A DNA stretch of 5,391 nucleotides from Gammaproteobacteria bacterium (GTDB lineage: Bacteria > Pseudomonadota > Gammaproteobacteria > Thiohalospirales > Thiohalospiraceae), in contig JABURU010000190.1 of the NCBI GenBank assembly GCA_014762485.1, positions 1-5,391 of the forward strand, read 5' to 3'. A program made the translations under genes and the position numbers. Within the stretch, counting starts at the first letter, position 1; every line of letters starts with the position of its first letter. Below are positions 1 through 5,310 of the stretch, in pieces. The notes under the pieces are model-generated. The model was given only the letters and a program-made list of their open reading frames with translations. It was not told where the DNA came from and did no database searches.

Positions 1-97
1 TATCTTTTTCTAATTGCTCGACTCGTTTTCGTAAGTCATTAAACTTTTTATGAAGCTCATTAATCTCAGCAACACTAAATTCATCGCTATCATCAAC
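1..97 (-). other. In-frame continuation past the TAA: coiled-coil-like coding segment, cut by the window edge
   Basis: Immediately after the TAA at 98-100 the same minus-strand frame stays open for 32 codons to the edge of the window. It reads VDDSDEFSVAEINELHKKFN and continues with LRKRVEQLEKD. Leucines, charged residues and a heptad-like spacing suggest an amphipathic or coiled-coil helix. The composition matches the preceding 125 residues, which end in ELRQIIEEQFTK. The simplest reading is one gene interrupted by a stop that a single base change could create, for example from CAA or AAA. No new start codon with a Shine-Dalgarno is visible that would make this a separate gene. Confidence 0.5.
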
Positions 98-475
98 TTA
101 TTTTGTAAATTGCTCTTCGATGATTTGTCTTAGTTCATCGACTTCTTTATATATAGGTTTTGATGCTTTTAGTTCGTTTCGTATTTCTTTGCACCATAAT
201 GGTATAGCACGTACTGCGTCGGAAAATCCGTTATAATAATCAAAATCACTTTCTTGTATATCACCAGGGCTTTTTTTTGCATAATAAGATGCCCCCATGC
301 TTCCAGAACCACCAATACCATAGTAAAAGTTCGGATCATGTATAAATTCTATATAAACTAACCATTCATCGTTATCAGGATCGCCAAACTGAACATCAAA
401 ATCATCAGATGCAAATATAGAGTCATCTAGAGAATCGTACACTTCTTTCTGTACAGTTTTTCTCAGTTTACCCAT
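98..475 (-). CDS. Hypothetical acidic protein, probably prematurely stopped
   Basis: This reading frame of 125 residues has no function that I can assign. The start is ATG at 473-475, with a weak Shine-Dalgarno-like ACAGGT about ten bases upstream. The protein is acidic and rich in Asp, Glu, Tyr and Phe. A basic N-terminus (MGKLRK) is followed by an acidic segment (residues 15-45), a Gly/Ser-rich stretch GIGGSGSMGA (about 53-62), and a helical C-terminal part from about residue 80. There is no signal peptide or membrane segment, so it is probably cytosolic. The frame ends at TAA (98-100), but the next 32 codons on the same strand are open and continue the helical, charged character. The natural protein is therefore probably longer and the stop may be a mutation or base-call error. 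The gene is AT-rich compared with everything from 604 onward, which suggests acquired DNA. It could still be a genuine short protein. Confidence 0.6.
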   Translation of the reverse strand: MGKLRKTVQKEVYDSLDDSIFASDDFDVQFGDPDNDEWLVYIEFIHDPNFYYGIGGSGSMGASYYAKKSPGDIQESDFDYYNGFSDAVRAIPLWCKEIRNELKASKPIYKEVDELRQIIEEQFTK

Positions 476-516
476 TCTAATTTACCTGTCTTTATTAAAA
501 CCAAATACTTATTTAC

Positions 517-545
517 ATATTAAGGAGCCTAAATAGAAAACGCAA
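517..545 (-). promoter_or_regulatory. Candidate sigma-70 promoter for the hypothetical gene
   Basis: On the minus strand, TTGCGT (540-545) and TAATAT (517-522) are separated by exactly 17 bases. Transcription would start about 35 bases before the ATG at 475. The -35 box matches the consensus at only three positions and the -10 at four, in an AT-rich region where such matches arise easily. Confidence 0.25.
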
Positions 546-573
546 CGTAACTTGAGGTAAGACTATTCAGTGC

Positions 574-595
574 TATATAAGACTGGTCTGATATA
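574..595. repeat. Imperfect 22-bp dyad between the hypothetical gene and the TetR gene
   Basis: Five outer base pairs (TATAT against ATATA), one mismatch, then AGAC and GTCT flank a central TG. The loop is too short and there is no U-tract, so it is not a convincing terminator for the qorA-tetR transcript, although it lies just past that operon's last stop (604). It could be a protein-binding dyad upstream of the hypothetical gene. Such a short AT-rich dyad may also be chance. Confidence 0.3.
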
Positions 596-603
596 TGAAT
601 GAA

Positions 604-1155
604 TTAGGTTATATAGCGAGCTAATAAGCGATTTAAAAACTTCTGCAAGGCTTGTTCATTTGGACCGCGCACTATCCAGTAAGTGACGGCGGCTAAATAT
701 AGCTGTGTGAGTATGATCTCTTCTTTTATCCGATGCAGGCCGGTGAGTGTGGTATCACTGGCATGCAGCATCCATTGTACGGTACGACTGATGCGCAATA
801 ATCCCAGCGCCTGTAGATGCAGATGACCTGGCTCCAGTTTATAACCAAACATTTGTCGCACCATGGGGCGATACGGTGTCAGGGTATTTAACCAGCTACT
901 CATGAGTTGTTGTAGCTTTTGTTGTGGTGAGGCCTGTTGAAAGTCATCCTGATGACTAGTTGCAAGCATATTGAGATCGGCGCGATCAAACAGGGCTTCG
1001 GCGAGGTCGTCTTTTTGTTTAACCAACTGATATATCTCTGTTAGCGATACATCCAGGCGCTCGGCCAGTTGCGACATGGTGAAGGCTTCCCAGCCTTTGT
1101 TGCTGGCCAGGCCGAGGGCACTATCCAGCAGGGTGTCTTTATTGAGTTGGCTCAA
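604..1155 (-). CDS. TetR-family transcriptional regulator
   Basis: This encodes a one-component DNA-binding repressor-type protein of 183 residues, within the normal TetR range. Helices from residues 5-22 (KDTLLDSALGLASNKGWEAF) lead into the helix-turn-helix at about 27-47 (MSQLAERLDVSLTEIYQLV) and the typical following KQKDDLAEALFDR segment. The C-terminal helical part (80-183) should form the ligand-binding and dimer domain. Its layout, with VQWML, then LYLAAVTYW and NEQALQKFLNRLL, loosely recalls COQ9-like TetR relatives, but only by eye. I chose TTG at 1153-1155 because AGGAGGTG (1161-1168) sits at ideal spacing and the TetR homology begins there. An upstream in-frame TTG at 1212 would add 19 residues unlike the family and has no Shine-Dalgarno. 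The gene follows qorA in the same direction, so it probably regulates that operon and itself. The ligand is unknown. Confidence 0.85.
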   Translation of the reverse strand: MSQLNKDTLLDSALGLASNKGWEAFTMSQLAERLDVSLTEIYQLVKQKDDLAEALFDRADLNMLATSHQDDFQQASPQQKLQQLMSSWLNTLTPYRPMVRQMFGYKLEPGHLHLQALGLLRISRTVQWMLHASDTTLTGLHRIKEEIILTQLYLAAVTYWIVRGPNEQALQKFLNRLLARYIT

Positions 1156-1160
1156 GTGTC

Positions 1161-1168
1161 CACCTCCT
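1161..1168 (-). promoter_or_regulatory. Strong Shine-Dalgarno that fixes the TTG start of the TetR gene
   Basis: AGGAGGTG on the minus strand is close to a perfect anti-16S match. Its AGGAGG core lies seven bases before TTG (1153-1155). It decides the start codon against the longer frame beginning at 1212. Its first four bases (AGGA, 1165-1168) lie in one arm of the inverted repeat at 1165-1204. Confidence 0.8.
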
Positions 1169-1204
1169 GTGCATGTTCCTCTAAAGATTAGGTCATGCAC
1201 AGGA
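1165..1204 (-). promoter_or_regulatory. 11-bp inverted repeat in the qorA-tetR gap: operator or Shine-Dalgarno-sequestering hairpin
   Basis: TCCTGTGCATG (1165-1175) and CATGCACAGGA (1194-1204) are perfect inverted copies around 18 bases. Three more pairs are possible inside (1178-1180 with 1190-1192). As DNA it is a dyad of the kind TetR proteins bind. As minus-strand RNA it would be a stable stem whose 3' arm covers the AGGA of the TetR gene's Shine-Dalgarno. The 5' arm starts about 17 bases after the qorA stop, so ribosomes finishing qorA could open it, giving translational coupling. There is no U-tract, so it is not an ordinary intrinsic terminator. Which role applies is inference. Confidence 0.6.
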
Positions 1205-1220
1205 AGTGGCAAGTGGTGGC

Positions 1221-2195
1221 TTAAGGGATTAACACCGTGGAACCGGTGGTCTTACGCGCCTCGATATCGCGGTGTGCCTGTGCGGTATCTTTTAGTGCGT
1301 ATTCCTGGTTTACCTGGTTGGTGACGATGCCCTTTTGCACCACATCGATCAGGCGTTCGGCACCTTCTACTAATAGTTCACGTGTGGCGACATGCGTACC
1401 AAGCGTAGGACGGGTGACATATAACGAACCCAGCGGTGCCAGTTTGGAGACATCAAAGGGCTCGACCTTGCCGGTGATGTTGCCGTAGGTCACCATCGTA
1501 CCGAAAGGTTTTAAACAGTTTAGCGAGGCCTCAAAGGTCTGCTGACCGATGGCGTCATAAACGACGGCCACGCCTTCACCGTTGGTGATCTCTTTTACTC
1601 GTTCGGCGATGTCTTCATCACGATAGAAGATCACATGATCGCAGCCGTTGGCCCTGGCCAGCTCGGCCTTTTCTTTCGAACCGACACACCCAATCACGGT
1701 GGCACCCAGGTGCTTGCCCCACTGGCATAACATTAAGCCCACGCCACCGGCAGCGGCATAGACCAGTATCGTGTCACCGGCTTTGACCTCGTAAGTACGG
1801 AATAACAGGTAGTGGGCGGTGAGTCCCTTTAGCATCATCGTCGCCGCGGTTTTGTCGTCGATGTTATCGGGTAGTTTGATCAGGCGATGGGAGTCGATCA
1901 GGCGTGTTTCCGCATAACCACCGGGTACCATGGCGTAGGCGGCACGATCACCTACGGCCACCTCGGTGACACCTTCGCCGATGGCTTCCACCACGCCTGC
2001 GGCTTCCATCCCCAGTACCGCGGGGTATTCGGCAATGGGGTAGAGACCATCACGCATGTAGATATCGATGTAGTTCAGGCCACAAGCGGTTTGACGCAGG
2101 CGTACCTGGCCCGGACCGGGATCACCTACTTCGATACTGTCCCAGCTTAATGCCTCTGGACCACCGGGCTGGTGGATACGGATCGCATGTGTCAT
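1221..2195 (-). CDS. qorA: NADPH:quinone oxidoreductase, zinc-free MDR family (QorA/zeta-crystallin type)
   Basis: This cytosolic enzyme should reduce quinones or related electrophilic carbonyls with NADPH. At 324 residues it is close in length to E. coli QorA. The N-terminal GroES-like domain shows CGLNYIDIYMRDGLYP (38-53) and the family block PAVLGMEAAGVVEAIGEG (58-75). The Rossmann domain has the nucleotide-binding signature AAAGGVG (147-153) followed by LMLCQWGKHLGATVIGCVGS. The later motifs VVYDAIG, GSLYVTRPTL and the C-terminal STVLIP also match QorA closely. The cysteine-rich structural-zinc loop of alcohol dehydrogenases is absent, as expected for this subfamily. The ATG (2193-2195) has AGGAG (2202-2206) six bases upstream. 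It heads an operon with the TetR gene 65 bp downstream and is divergent from rlmG across 117 bp. The family assignment is secure; the physiological substrate is not visible. Confidence 0.93.
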   Translation of the reverse strand: MTHAIRIHQPGGPEALSWDSIEVGDPGPGQVRLRQTACGLNYIDIYMRDGLYPIAEYPAVLGMEAAGVVEAIGEGVTEVAVGDRAAYAMVPGGYAETRLIDSHRLIKLPDNIDDKTAATMMLKGLTAHYLLFRTYEVKAGDTILVYAAAGGVGLMLCQWGKHLGATVIGCVGSKEKAELARANGCDHVIFYRDEDIAERVKEITNGEGVAVVYDAIGQQTFEASLNCLKPFGTMVTYGNITGKVEPFDVSKLAPLGSLYVTRPTLGTHVATRELLVEGAERLIDVVQKGIVTNQVNQEYALKDTAQAHRDIEARKTTGSTVLIP

Positions 2196-2253
2196 CGTTT
2201 GCTCCTGTTATGGTTATCGGTTCGTCATTTGTAGCATAGAACAATATATAGCA

Positions 2254-2271
2254 GTGAATATTCCATTTCAC
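2254..2271. promoter_or_regulatory. Short dyad GTGAA-N8-TTCAC in the qorA/rlmG divergent region
   Basis: The 18-bp element has perfect 5-bp arms and contains an internal 8-bp palindrome, GAATATTC (2256-2263). It lies about 60 bases upstream of the qorA ATG and about 40 upstream of the rlmG start. Its size and place suit a repressor operator, for example for the neighbouring TetR protein. The arms do not match the 1165-1204 repeat, so a shared binding protein is not supported by sequence. Confidence 0.3.
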
Positions 2272-2299
2272 ATTAAGCGATGTGGTGGCTGATTTCCTC

Positions 2300-2305
2300 T
2301 ATAAT
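2300..2305 (+). promoter_or_regulatory. Candidate -10 box (TATAAT) immediately before rlmG
   Basis: A consensus TATAAT is followed by GCGTC. A start site 7-8 bases downstream would fall at about 2312-2313, on the favoured rlmG ATG, implying a leaderless or nearly leaderless mRNA. No good -35 hexamer or extended -10 TG is present at normal spacing, so confidence is limited. Confidence 0.35.
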
Positions 2306-2312
2306 GCGTCAG

Positions 2313-3446
2313 ATGGAAATATTAGATTGCCCTATGGGCTCATTTGAACTGGCCAGGTATCCGCTGCGTAAGAAAGAAAGCTTGCGTGCCTGGGACGCGG
2401 CCGATGAATATATTTTGCATCACCTGGATCACGAGGCCGAGATATCGCTGGATGGGCGGATATTGATCCTGAATGATGGCTTTGGTGCATTATCTGTGGC
2501 GTTGGCAAAACACCAGCCGGAGATGATGAGTGATTCATGGCTCGCTCAGCAGGCAACGCGCGAGAATCTCCAGCGTAATGGTATCGCCAGTGAACAGGTA
2601 ACGCTGTTGAACAGTATGCAGGCACTGGAGGGTGAATATGACCTGGTGCTCATCAAGCTACCGAAAAGTCATGCCATGCTGGAAGAGCAGCTATATAAGT
2701 TACGTATATGCCTGCGTGATGATACGCGAATTGTTGCCGCGGCGATGGCAAAGAACATTCACACCAATACGCTGAAGCTATTTGAGAAGATCCTTGGTAC
2801 CACGACAACATCACTGGCAAAGAAAAAAGCGCGGCTGGTATTTTGTCGTGCGGATAATATCGATACGAAGAAGGTCTCTCCGTATCCTGTGTGTTACACA
2901 TTGGAAAACACGCAACATAAGATCTGCAACCATGCCAATGTGTTCTCTCGTGATAGCCTGGATATCGGCACACGCTTCTTACTTAAACACCTGCCACTCG
3001 AACAAGAATACCAACGCATTATCGATCTCGGCTGTGGTAATGGTGTTGTCGGTTTGATGGCCGCGGAGATGTATCCCGAGGCGGAGATTATTTTTGCCGA
3101 TGAGTCATTTATGGCGATAGCCTCGGCGAAGGAAAACTTTGTTCATGCGTTTGGCGAGGATCGAAAGGCGGCGTTTCATGTCACCGATTGTTTAACCGGC
3201 ATCGATTCTGAGCAGGTCGACCTGGTGATTAATAATCCACCGTTCCATCAACAGCACGCAGTGGGAGATATGGTGGCCTGGCAAATGTTTCAGGATGCCA
3301 GGCGCGTGTTGAAGAAAGGTGGCGAGATCCTGGTGATCGGCAATCGCCATCTTGGCTACCATGTAAAGCTACAAAAAGTATTTGGTAATTGCACTACCGT
3401 AGCAAGTAATAAGAAGTTTGTCATTCTGAACTCGATAAAGAGATAA
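2313..3446 (+). CDS. rlmG: 23S rRNA (guanine-1835-N2)-methyltransferase RlmG
   Basis: RlmG transfers a methyl group from S-adenosylmethionine to N2 of G1835 in 23S rRNA of the large subunit. The 377-residue protein matches E. coli RlmG along its length. It has an N-terminal degenerate methyltransferase-like domain (AWDAADEYILHHL from 26; LILNDGFGALSVALA, 51-65), the connecting block NHANVFSRDSLDIGTRFLLKHLP (206-228), and the C-terminal catalytic domain. There the SAM motif DLGCGNGVVGL spans 238-248 and the NPPFHQQHAVGD catalytic loop 308-319. The C-terminus GNCTTVASNKKFVIL also matches. I chose ATG 2313 because MEILDCPMGS lines up with the start of the E. coli protein. ATGs at 2280 and 2304 add unmatched residues, and ATG 2334 is a possible shorter start. 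No good Shine-Dalgarno precedes any of them. The next gene starts three bases after the stop. Confidence 0.93.
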   Translation: MEILDCPMGSFELARYPLRKKESLRAWDAADEYILHHLDHEAEISLDGRILILNDGFGALSVALAKHQPEMMSDSWLAQQATRENLQRNGIASEQVTLLNSMQALEGEYDLVLIKLPKSHAMLEEQLYKLRICLRDDTRIVAAAMAKNIHTNTLKLFEKILGTTTTSLAKKKARLVFCRADNIDTKKVSPYPVCYTLENTQHKICNHANVFSRDSLDIGTRFLLKHLPLEQEYQRIIDLGCGNGVVGLMAAEMYPEAEIIFADESFMAIASAKENFVHAFGEDRKAAFHVTDCLTGIDSEQVDLVINNPPFHQQHAVGDMVAWQMFQDARRVLKKGGEILVIGNRHLGYHVKLQKVFGNCTTVASNKKFVILNSIKR

Positions 3447-3449
3447 CTT

Positions 3450-3791
3450 ATGCCTCATATTATCATCGAATATTCTGAAGACCTGGTACCTGACTCCGAG
3501 ATTGAGATACTGGTGGATTCCCTGCACCAGACGGCCATTGATAGCGGCCTGTTTGAGGCGGCAAATGTTAAGACACGGGCGATACCGGTTAAACATTACC
3601 GTATTGCCAATGGTGAGGGTGGGTTTATTCATCTGCAATGTCGCATACATGTCGGGCGTAATGACGAGCAGAAAAAATCATTAAGCCATTCACTACTGGA
3701 TGTGATGAAGCAGCGAAGCCTGAATGTCGAGATCATCACCGTTGAGGTAGTGGATATGGATAAAGGAACCTATGCCAGGCATCTTGCCTGA
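3450..3791 (+). CDS. 5-carboxymethyl-2-hydroxymuconate isomerase-like tautomerase
   Basis: This is a small protein (113 residues) of the CHMI family in the tautomerase superfamily. It begins MPHIIIEYS, so removal of Met exposes the N-terminal proline that acts as catalytic base in this superfamily. Further family marks are VKTRAIPVKHYRIANGEGGFIHLQCRIHVGRNDEQKK (40-76), with the beta strand and the following Gly-Arg. By eye, the arginine known as Arg40 in E. coli CHMI falls on Lys41 here (Met counted), with Arg43 close by. The natural substrate may therefore differ from the homoprotocatechuate intermediate. No other gene of that pathway is nearby. The ATG lies three bases after the rlmG stop, with AAAGAG (3438-3443) as Shine-Dalgarno inside the rlmG end, so translation is probably coupled. 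Family call is good; specific substrate is uncertain. Confidence 0.82.
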   Translation: MPHIIIEYSEDLVPDSEIEILVDSLHQTAIDSGLFEAANVKTRAIPVKHYRIANGEGGFIHLQCRIHVGRNDEQKKSLSHSLLDVMKQRSLNVEIITVEVVDMDKGTYARHLA

Positions 3792-3820
3792 GATGGGGTA
3801 AGGATGTCGGCAAGGGGTGA

Positions 3821-3829
3821 TGAAATAAT
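3821..3829 (+). promoter_or_regulatory. Candidate extended -10 element before the TerB-like gene
   Basis: TG-A-AATAAT resembles an extended -10 (five of six consensus bases plus the TG). It lies in the 59-bp gap after the tautomerase gene and would start transcription near 3836. No -35 box is evident. It could give the TerB-like and GST genes their own promoter, but read-through from rlmG is equally possible. Confidence 0.2.
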
Positions 3830-3850
3830 TCGTTTAAGTGAGTGAAAACA

Positions 3851-4300
3851 ATGTTAGGGGCAATAAAGAAATTATTCGAACAACAGATGCTGGGTGAAGC
3901 ACAAAATGATGTTGAGCATCAATTGAAGCTGGCCACGGCGGCCCTGTTGATCGAAATGATGCGACAGGATGATCACCTACATGAAGACGAAGAGCGTGCG
4001 CTTAAGGCATCACTGAAAGAGAAGTTTGGATTAAATGATGCCGAGACAGATGAGCTGATACAATTGGCGCATCAGGAGGCTAAGGATGCCACTGACTATT
4101 ATCAGTTCACTCGTCTGATCAATGATAACTACACACCAGAACAAAAGATCAAGGTAGTTGAATACCTGTGGGTGATTGCGTACGCGGATGGTGAACTGGA
4201 TCGATATGAAGAGCACATGGTGCGTCGTATCTCGGAACTAATTTATGTTTCGCATAAAGACTTCATGCAGGCCAAGCATCGCGTGGTCGATAGTCTGTAA
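3851..4300 (+). CDS. TerB-fold (tellurite-resistance TerB/DjlA-like) domain protein
   Basis: The protein is about 149 residues, all helical, with no signal peptide or membrane segment. It has the two-fold acidic pattern of the TerB family. The first helix pair is AALLIEMMRQDDHLHEDEERAL (30-51). After NYTPEQKIKVVEYLWVIA comes the second acidic turn YADGELDRYEEHMVRRISELIYVSH (111-135). The Asp/Glu clusters at 40-47 and 112-121 are the likely metal-binding positions seen in TerB-type folds. Stand-alone copies of this domain are widespread in Gammaproteobacteria and their biochemical role is not settled. The Ter name does not by itself imply tellurite resistance, and no other ter genes are present. 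I chose ATG 3851 because GTGAG (3838-3842) sits eight bases upstream; GTG at 3842 would add three residues. GST follows nine bases after the stop. Confidence 0.8.
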   Translation: MLGAIKKLFEQQMLGEAQNDVEHQLKLATAALLIEMMRQDDHLHEDEERALKASLKEKFGLNDAETDELIQLAHQEAKDATDYYQFTRLINDNYTPEQKIKVVEYLWVIAYADGELDRYEEHMVRRISELIYVSHKDFMQAKHRVVDSL

Positions 4301-4309
4301 TTATTATTT

Positions 4310-4951
4310 ATGAGTTCCGAATTACCAGTCCTTTACTCCTTCAGGCGCTGTCCCTACGCGATGCGTGCGCGTATGGCGATTAAGGCCAGCGAGGTAGAGG
4401 TTGAGCTGCGCGAGATTTTATTAAAGGATAAGCCGGCTGAAATGTTGCAAGCCTCCCCCAAGGGCACCGTGCCGGTACTGGTGTTAAACAATGGCCAGGT
4501 CATCGATGAAAGTTACGATGTGATGTTATGGGCATTGCAGCAGCATGATCCACAAGGCTGGTTGGTTGATGACCTGCAGCAACAGACTAAAGAATTAATT
4601 CATAGCAATGACGGGCGGTTTAAACAGCAGCTTGATCATTATAAGTATGCGGCACGATTCCCTGAGCAAAGTGAGGCCTGGTATCGCGATCAGGCTTTAT
4701 GGTTTTTGCAGGAGCTGGATGACTTGTTGCGTGATTCAACCTTTCTGTTAGCGAACCAGCCCACCCTGGCCGATATTGCACTCTTTCCGTTCATGCGTCA
4801 GTTCGCCCATGTGGATAAATTATGGTTTGATCGCAGTCCGTATCGCTCTCTGCAAAGATGGATAGACTATTTTTTATCATCGTCTACGTTTGCGGCGGTG
4901 ATGAAGAAATACCCTCTCTGGTCTAAACAACATCCTGTTACCCTGTTCTAG
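4310..4951 (+). CDS. Glutathione S-transferase family protein, cysteine-type (omega-like)
   Basis: This is a 213-residue soluble GST. The N-terminal thioredoxin-fold domain (about 5-80) carries RRCPYAMRAR with Cys14 in the active-site position, the cis-proline motif TVPVL (53-57), and the glutathione gamma-Glu-binding DES (66-68). The C-terminal helical domain (about 88-213) contains the N-capping box region TLADIALFPFMRQFAHVD (152-169). A cysteine in place of the Tyr or Ser of classical GSTs points to omega- or glutaredoxin-like chemistry, such as glutathione-dependent reduction or deglutathionylation, rather than conjugation. The exact substrate cannot be read. Only nine AT-only bases separate its ATG from the TerB-like stop, without a Shine-Dalgarno, so expression probably depends on the upstream gene. 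It could instead be annotated simply as a GST-fold protein. Confidence 0.88.
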   Translation: MSSELPVLYSFRRCPYAMRARMAIKASEVEVELREILLKDKPAEMLQASPKGTVPVLVLNNGQVIDESYDVMLWALQQHDPQGWLVDDLQQQTKELIHSNDGRFKQQLDHYKYAARFPEQSEAWYRDQALWFLQELDDLLRDSTFLLANQPTLADIALFPFMRQFAHVDKLWFDRSPYRSLQRWIDYFLSSSTFAAVMKKYPLWSKQHPVTLF

Positions 4952-5054
4952 ATAACTGCAACTTCAATAATAGCAATTTGTCTGGTGGTTCAGCGGCAGG
5001 CAAGGCGAATTACTACTATTCTAAAGATAAGTGCTTACTTTCGTGATAGTTACA
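4952..5054. other. Gap between the GST and NfeD genes, no clear signal
   Basis: This 103-bp gap is the largest on the plus-strand side and probably separates two transcription units. I see no hairpin followed by a T-run that would act as a terminator, and no -35/-10 pair at normal spacing. TACTAT (5014-5019) and TTCAGC (4989-4994) are weak and 19 bases apart. Confidence 0.4.
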
Positions 5055-5310
5055 ATGAAACGAATCGTTCTTGCTATCGTTCTATGGCTGACTTCTGGCG
5101 GTATCACCGCTGTCGAGCAGGCAACCGTCAACCCGGTAGTATTACTAACCGTTGAATCGGCCATTGGCCCGGCAACCGATGACTATATCGAGCGTGGCTT
5201 GCAAAGTGCCGCGCTTCCACATGCAGAGTTGGTCGTGATTCAACTTGATACCCCCGGCGGTCTCGATAACTCGATGCGCAGTATTAACCAGAACCTCACC
5301 AGCTCTCCGG
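5055..5310 (+). CDS. NfeD-type membrane-bound ClpP-class serine protease, N-terminal fragment at the contig end
   Basis: Only the first ~85 codons are present. A signal peptide or first membrane segment is visible (MKRIVLAIVLWLTSGG, with KR before a hydrophobic core). It is followed by the characteristic start of the NfeD1 protease domain: VLLTVESAIGPATDDYIERG (29-48), then VVIQLDTPGGLDNSMRSIN (60-78), where LDTPGG is the hallmark strand and turn of this SppA/ClpP-like fold. The catalytic serine motif and the C-terminal membrane and OB-fold regions would lie beyond the end. ATG 5055 is preferred to GTG 5031 because it gives a proper signal sequence, though neither has a strong Shine-Dalgarno. 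Such proteins usually pair with a slipin/stomatin gene, probably just downstream here but not in the window. The apparent ending SYNPLTLPPKRIG and its stop at 5355-5357 come from adapter sequence, not from the gene. Confidence 0.85.

Noticed and set aside
1165..1204. Intrinsic terminator between qorA and the TetR gene
   Set aside because: The stem is strong, but no U-run follows it on the minus strand; the sequence after the 3' arm is the GGTGGACAC leading to the TTG start.
1156..1212. Longer TetR protein starting at TTG 1212
   Set aside because: The extra 19 residues look unlike TetR N-termini, there is no Shine-Dalgarno before 1212, and AGGAGGTG with TTG 1155 is a far better start. The extension would also translate through the inverted repeat.
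1237..2150. Plus-strand open frames at 1237-1488 and 1887-2150 opposite qorA
   Set aside because: They lie wholly antisense to a clearly conserved QorA, have no family features, and lack convincing ribosome sites; they are shadows of the real gene.
2332..2973. Minus-strand open frames at 2332-2625 and 2653-2973 inside rlmG, and a plus-strand frame at 2782-3057
   Set aside because: Full-length RlmG homology covers the region in another frame; the alternative products are Cys/His/Pro/Arg-rich low-quality translations.
3842..4300. Tellurite-resistance operon based on the TerB fold
   Set aside because: Only one TerB-like domain gene is present and no terA, terC, terD or terZ neighbours are seen; the resistance label is not supported.
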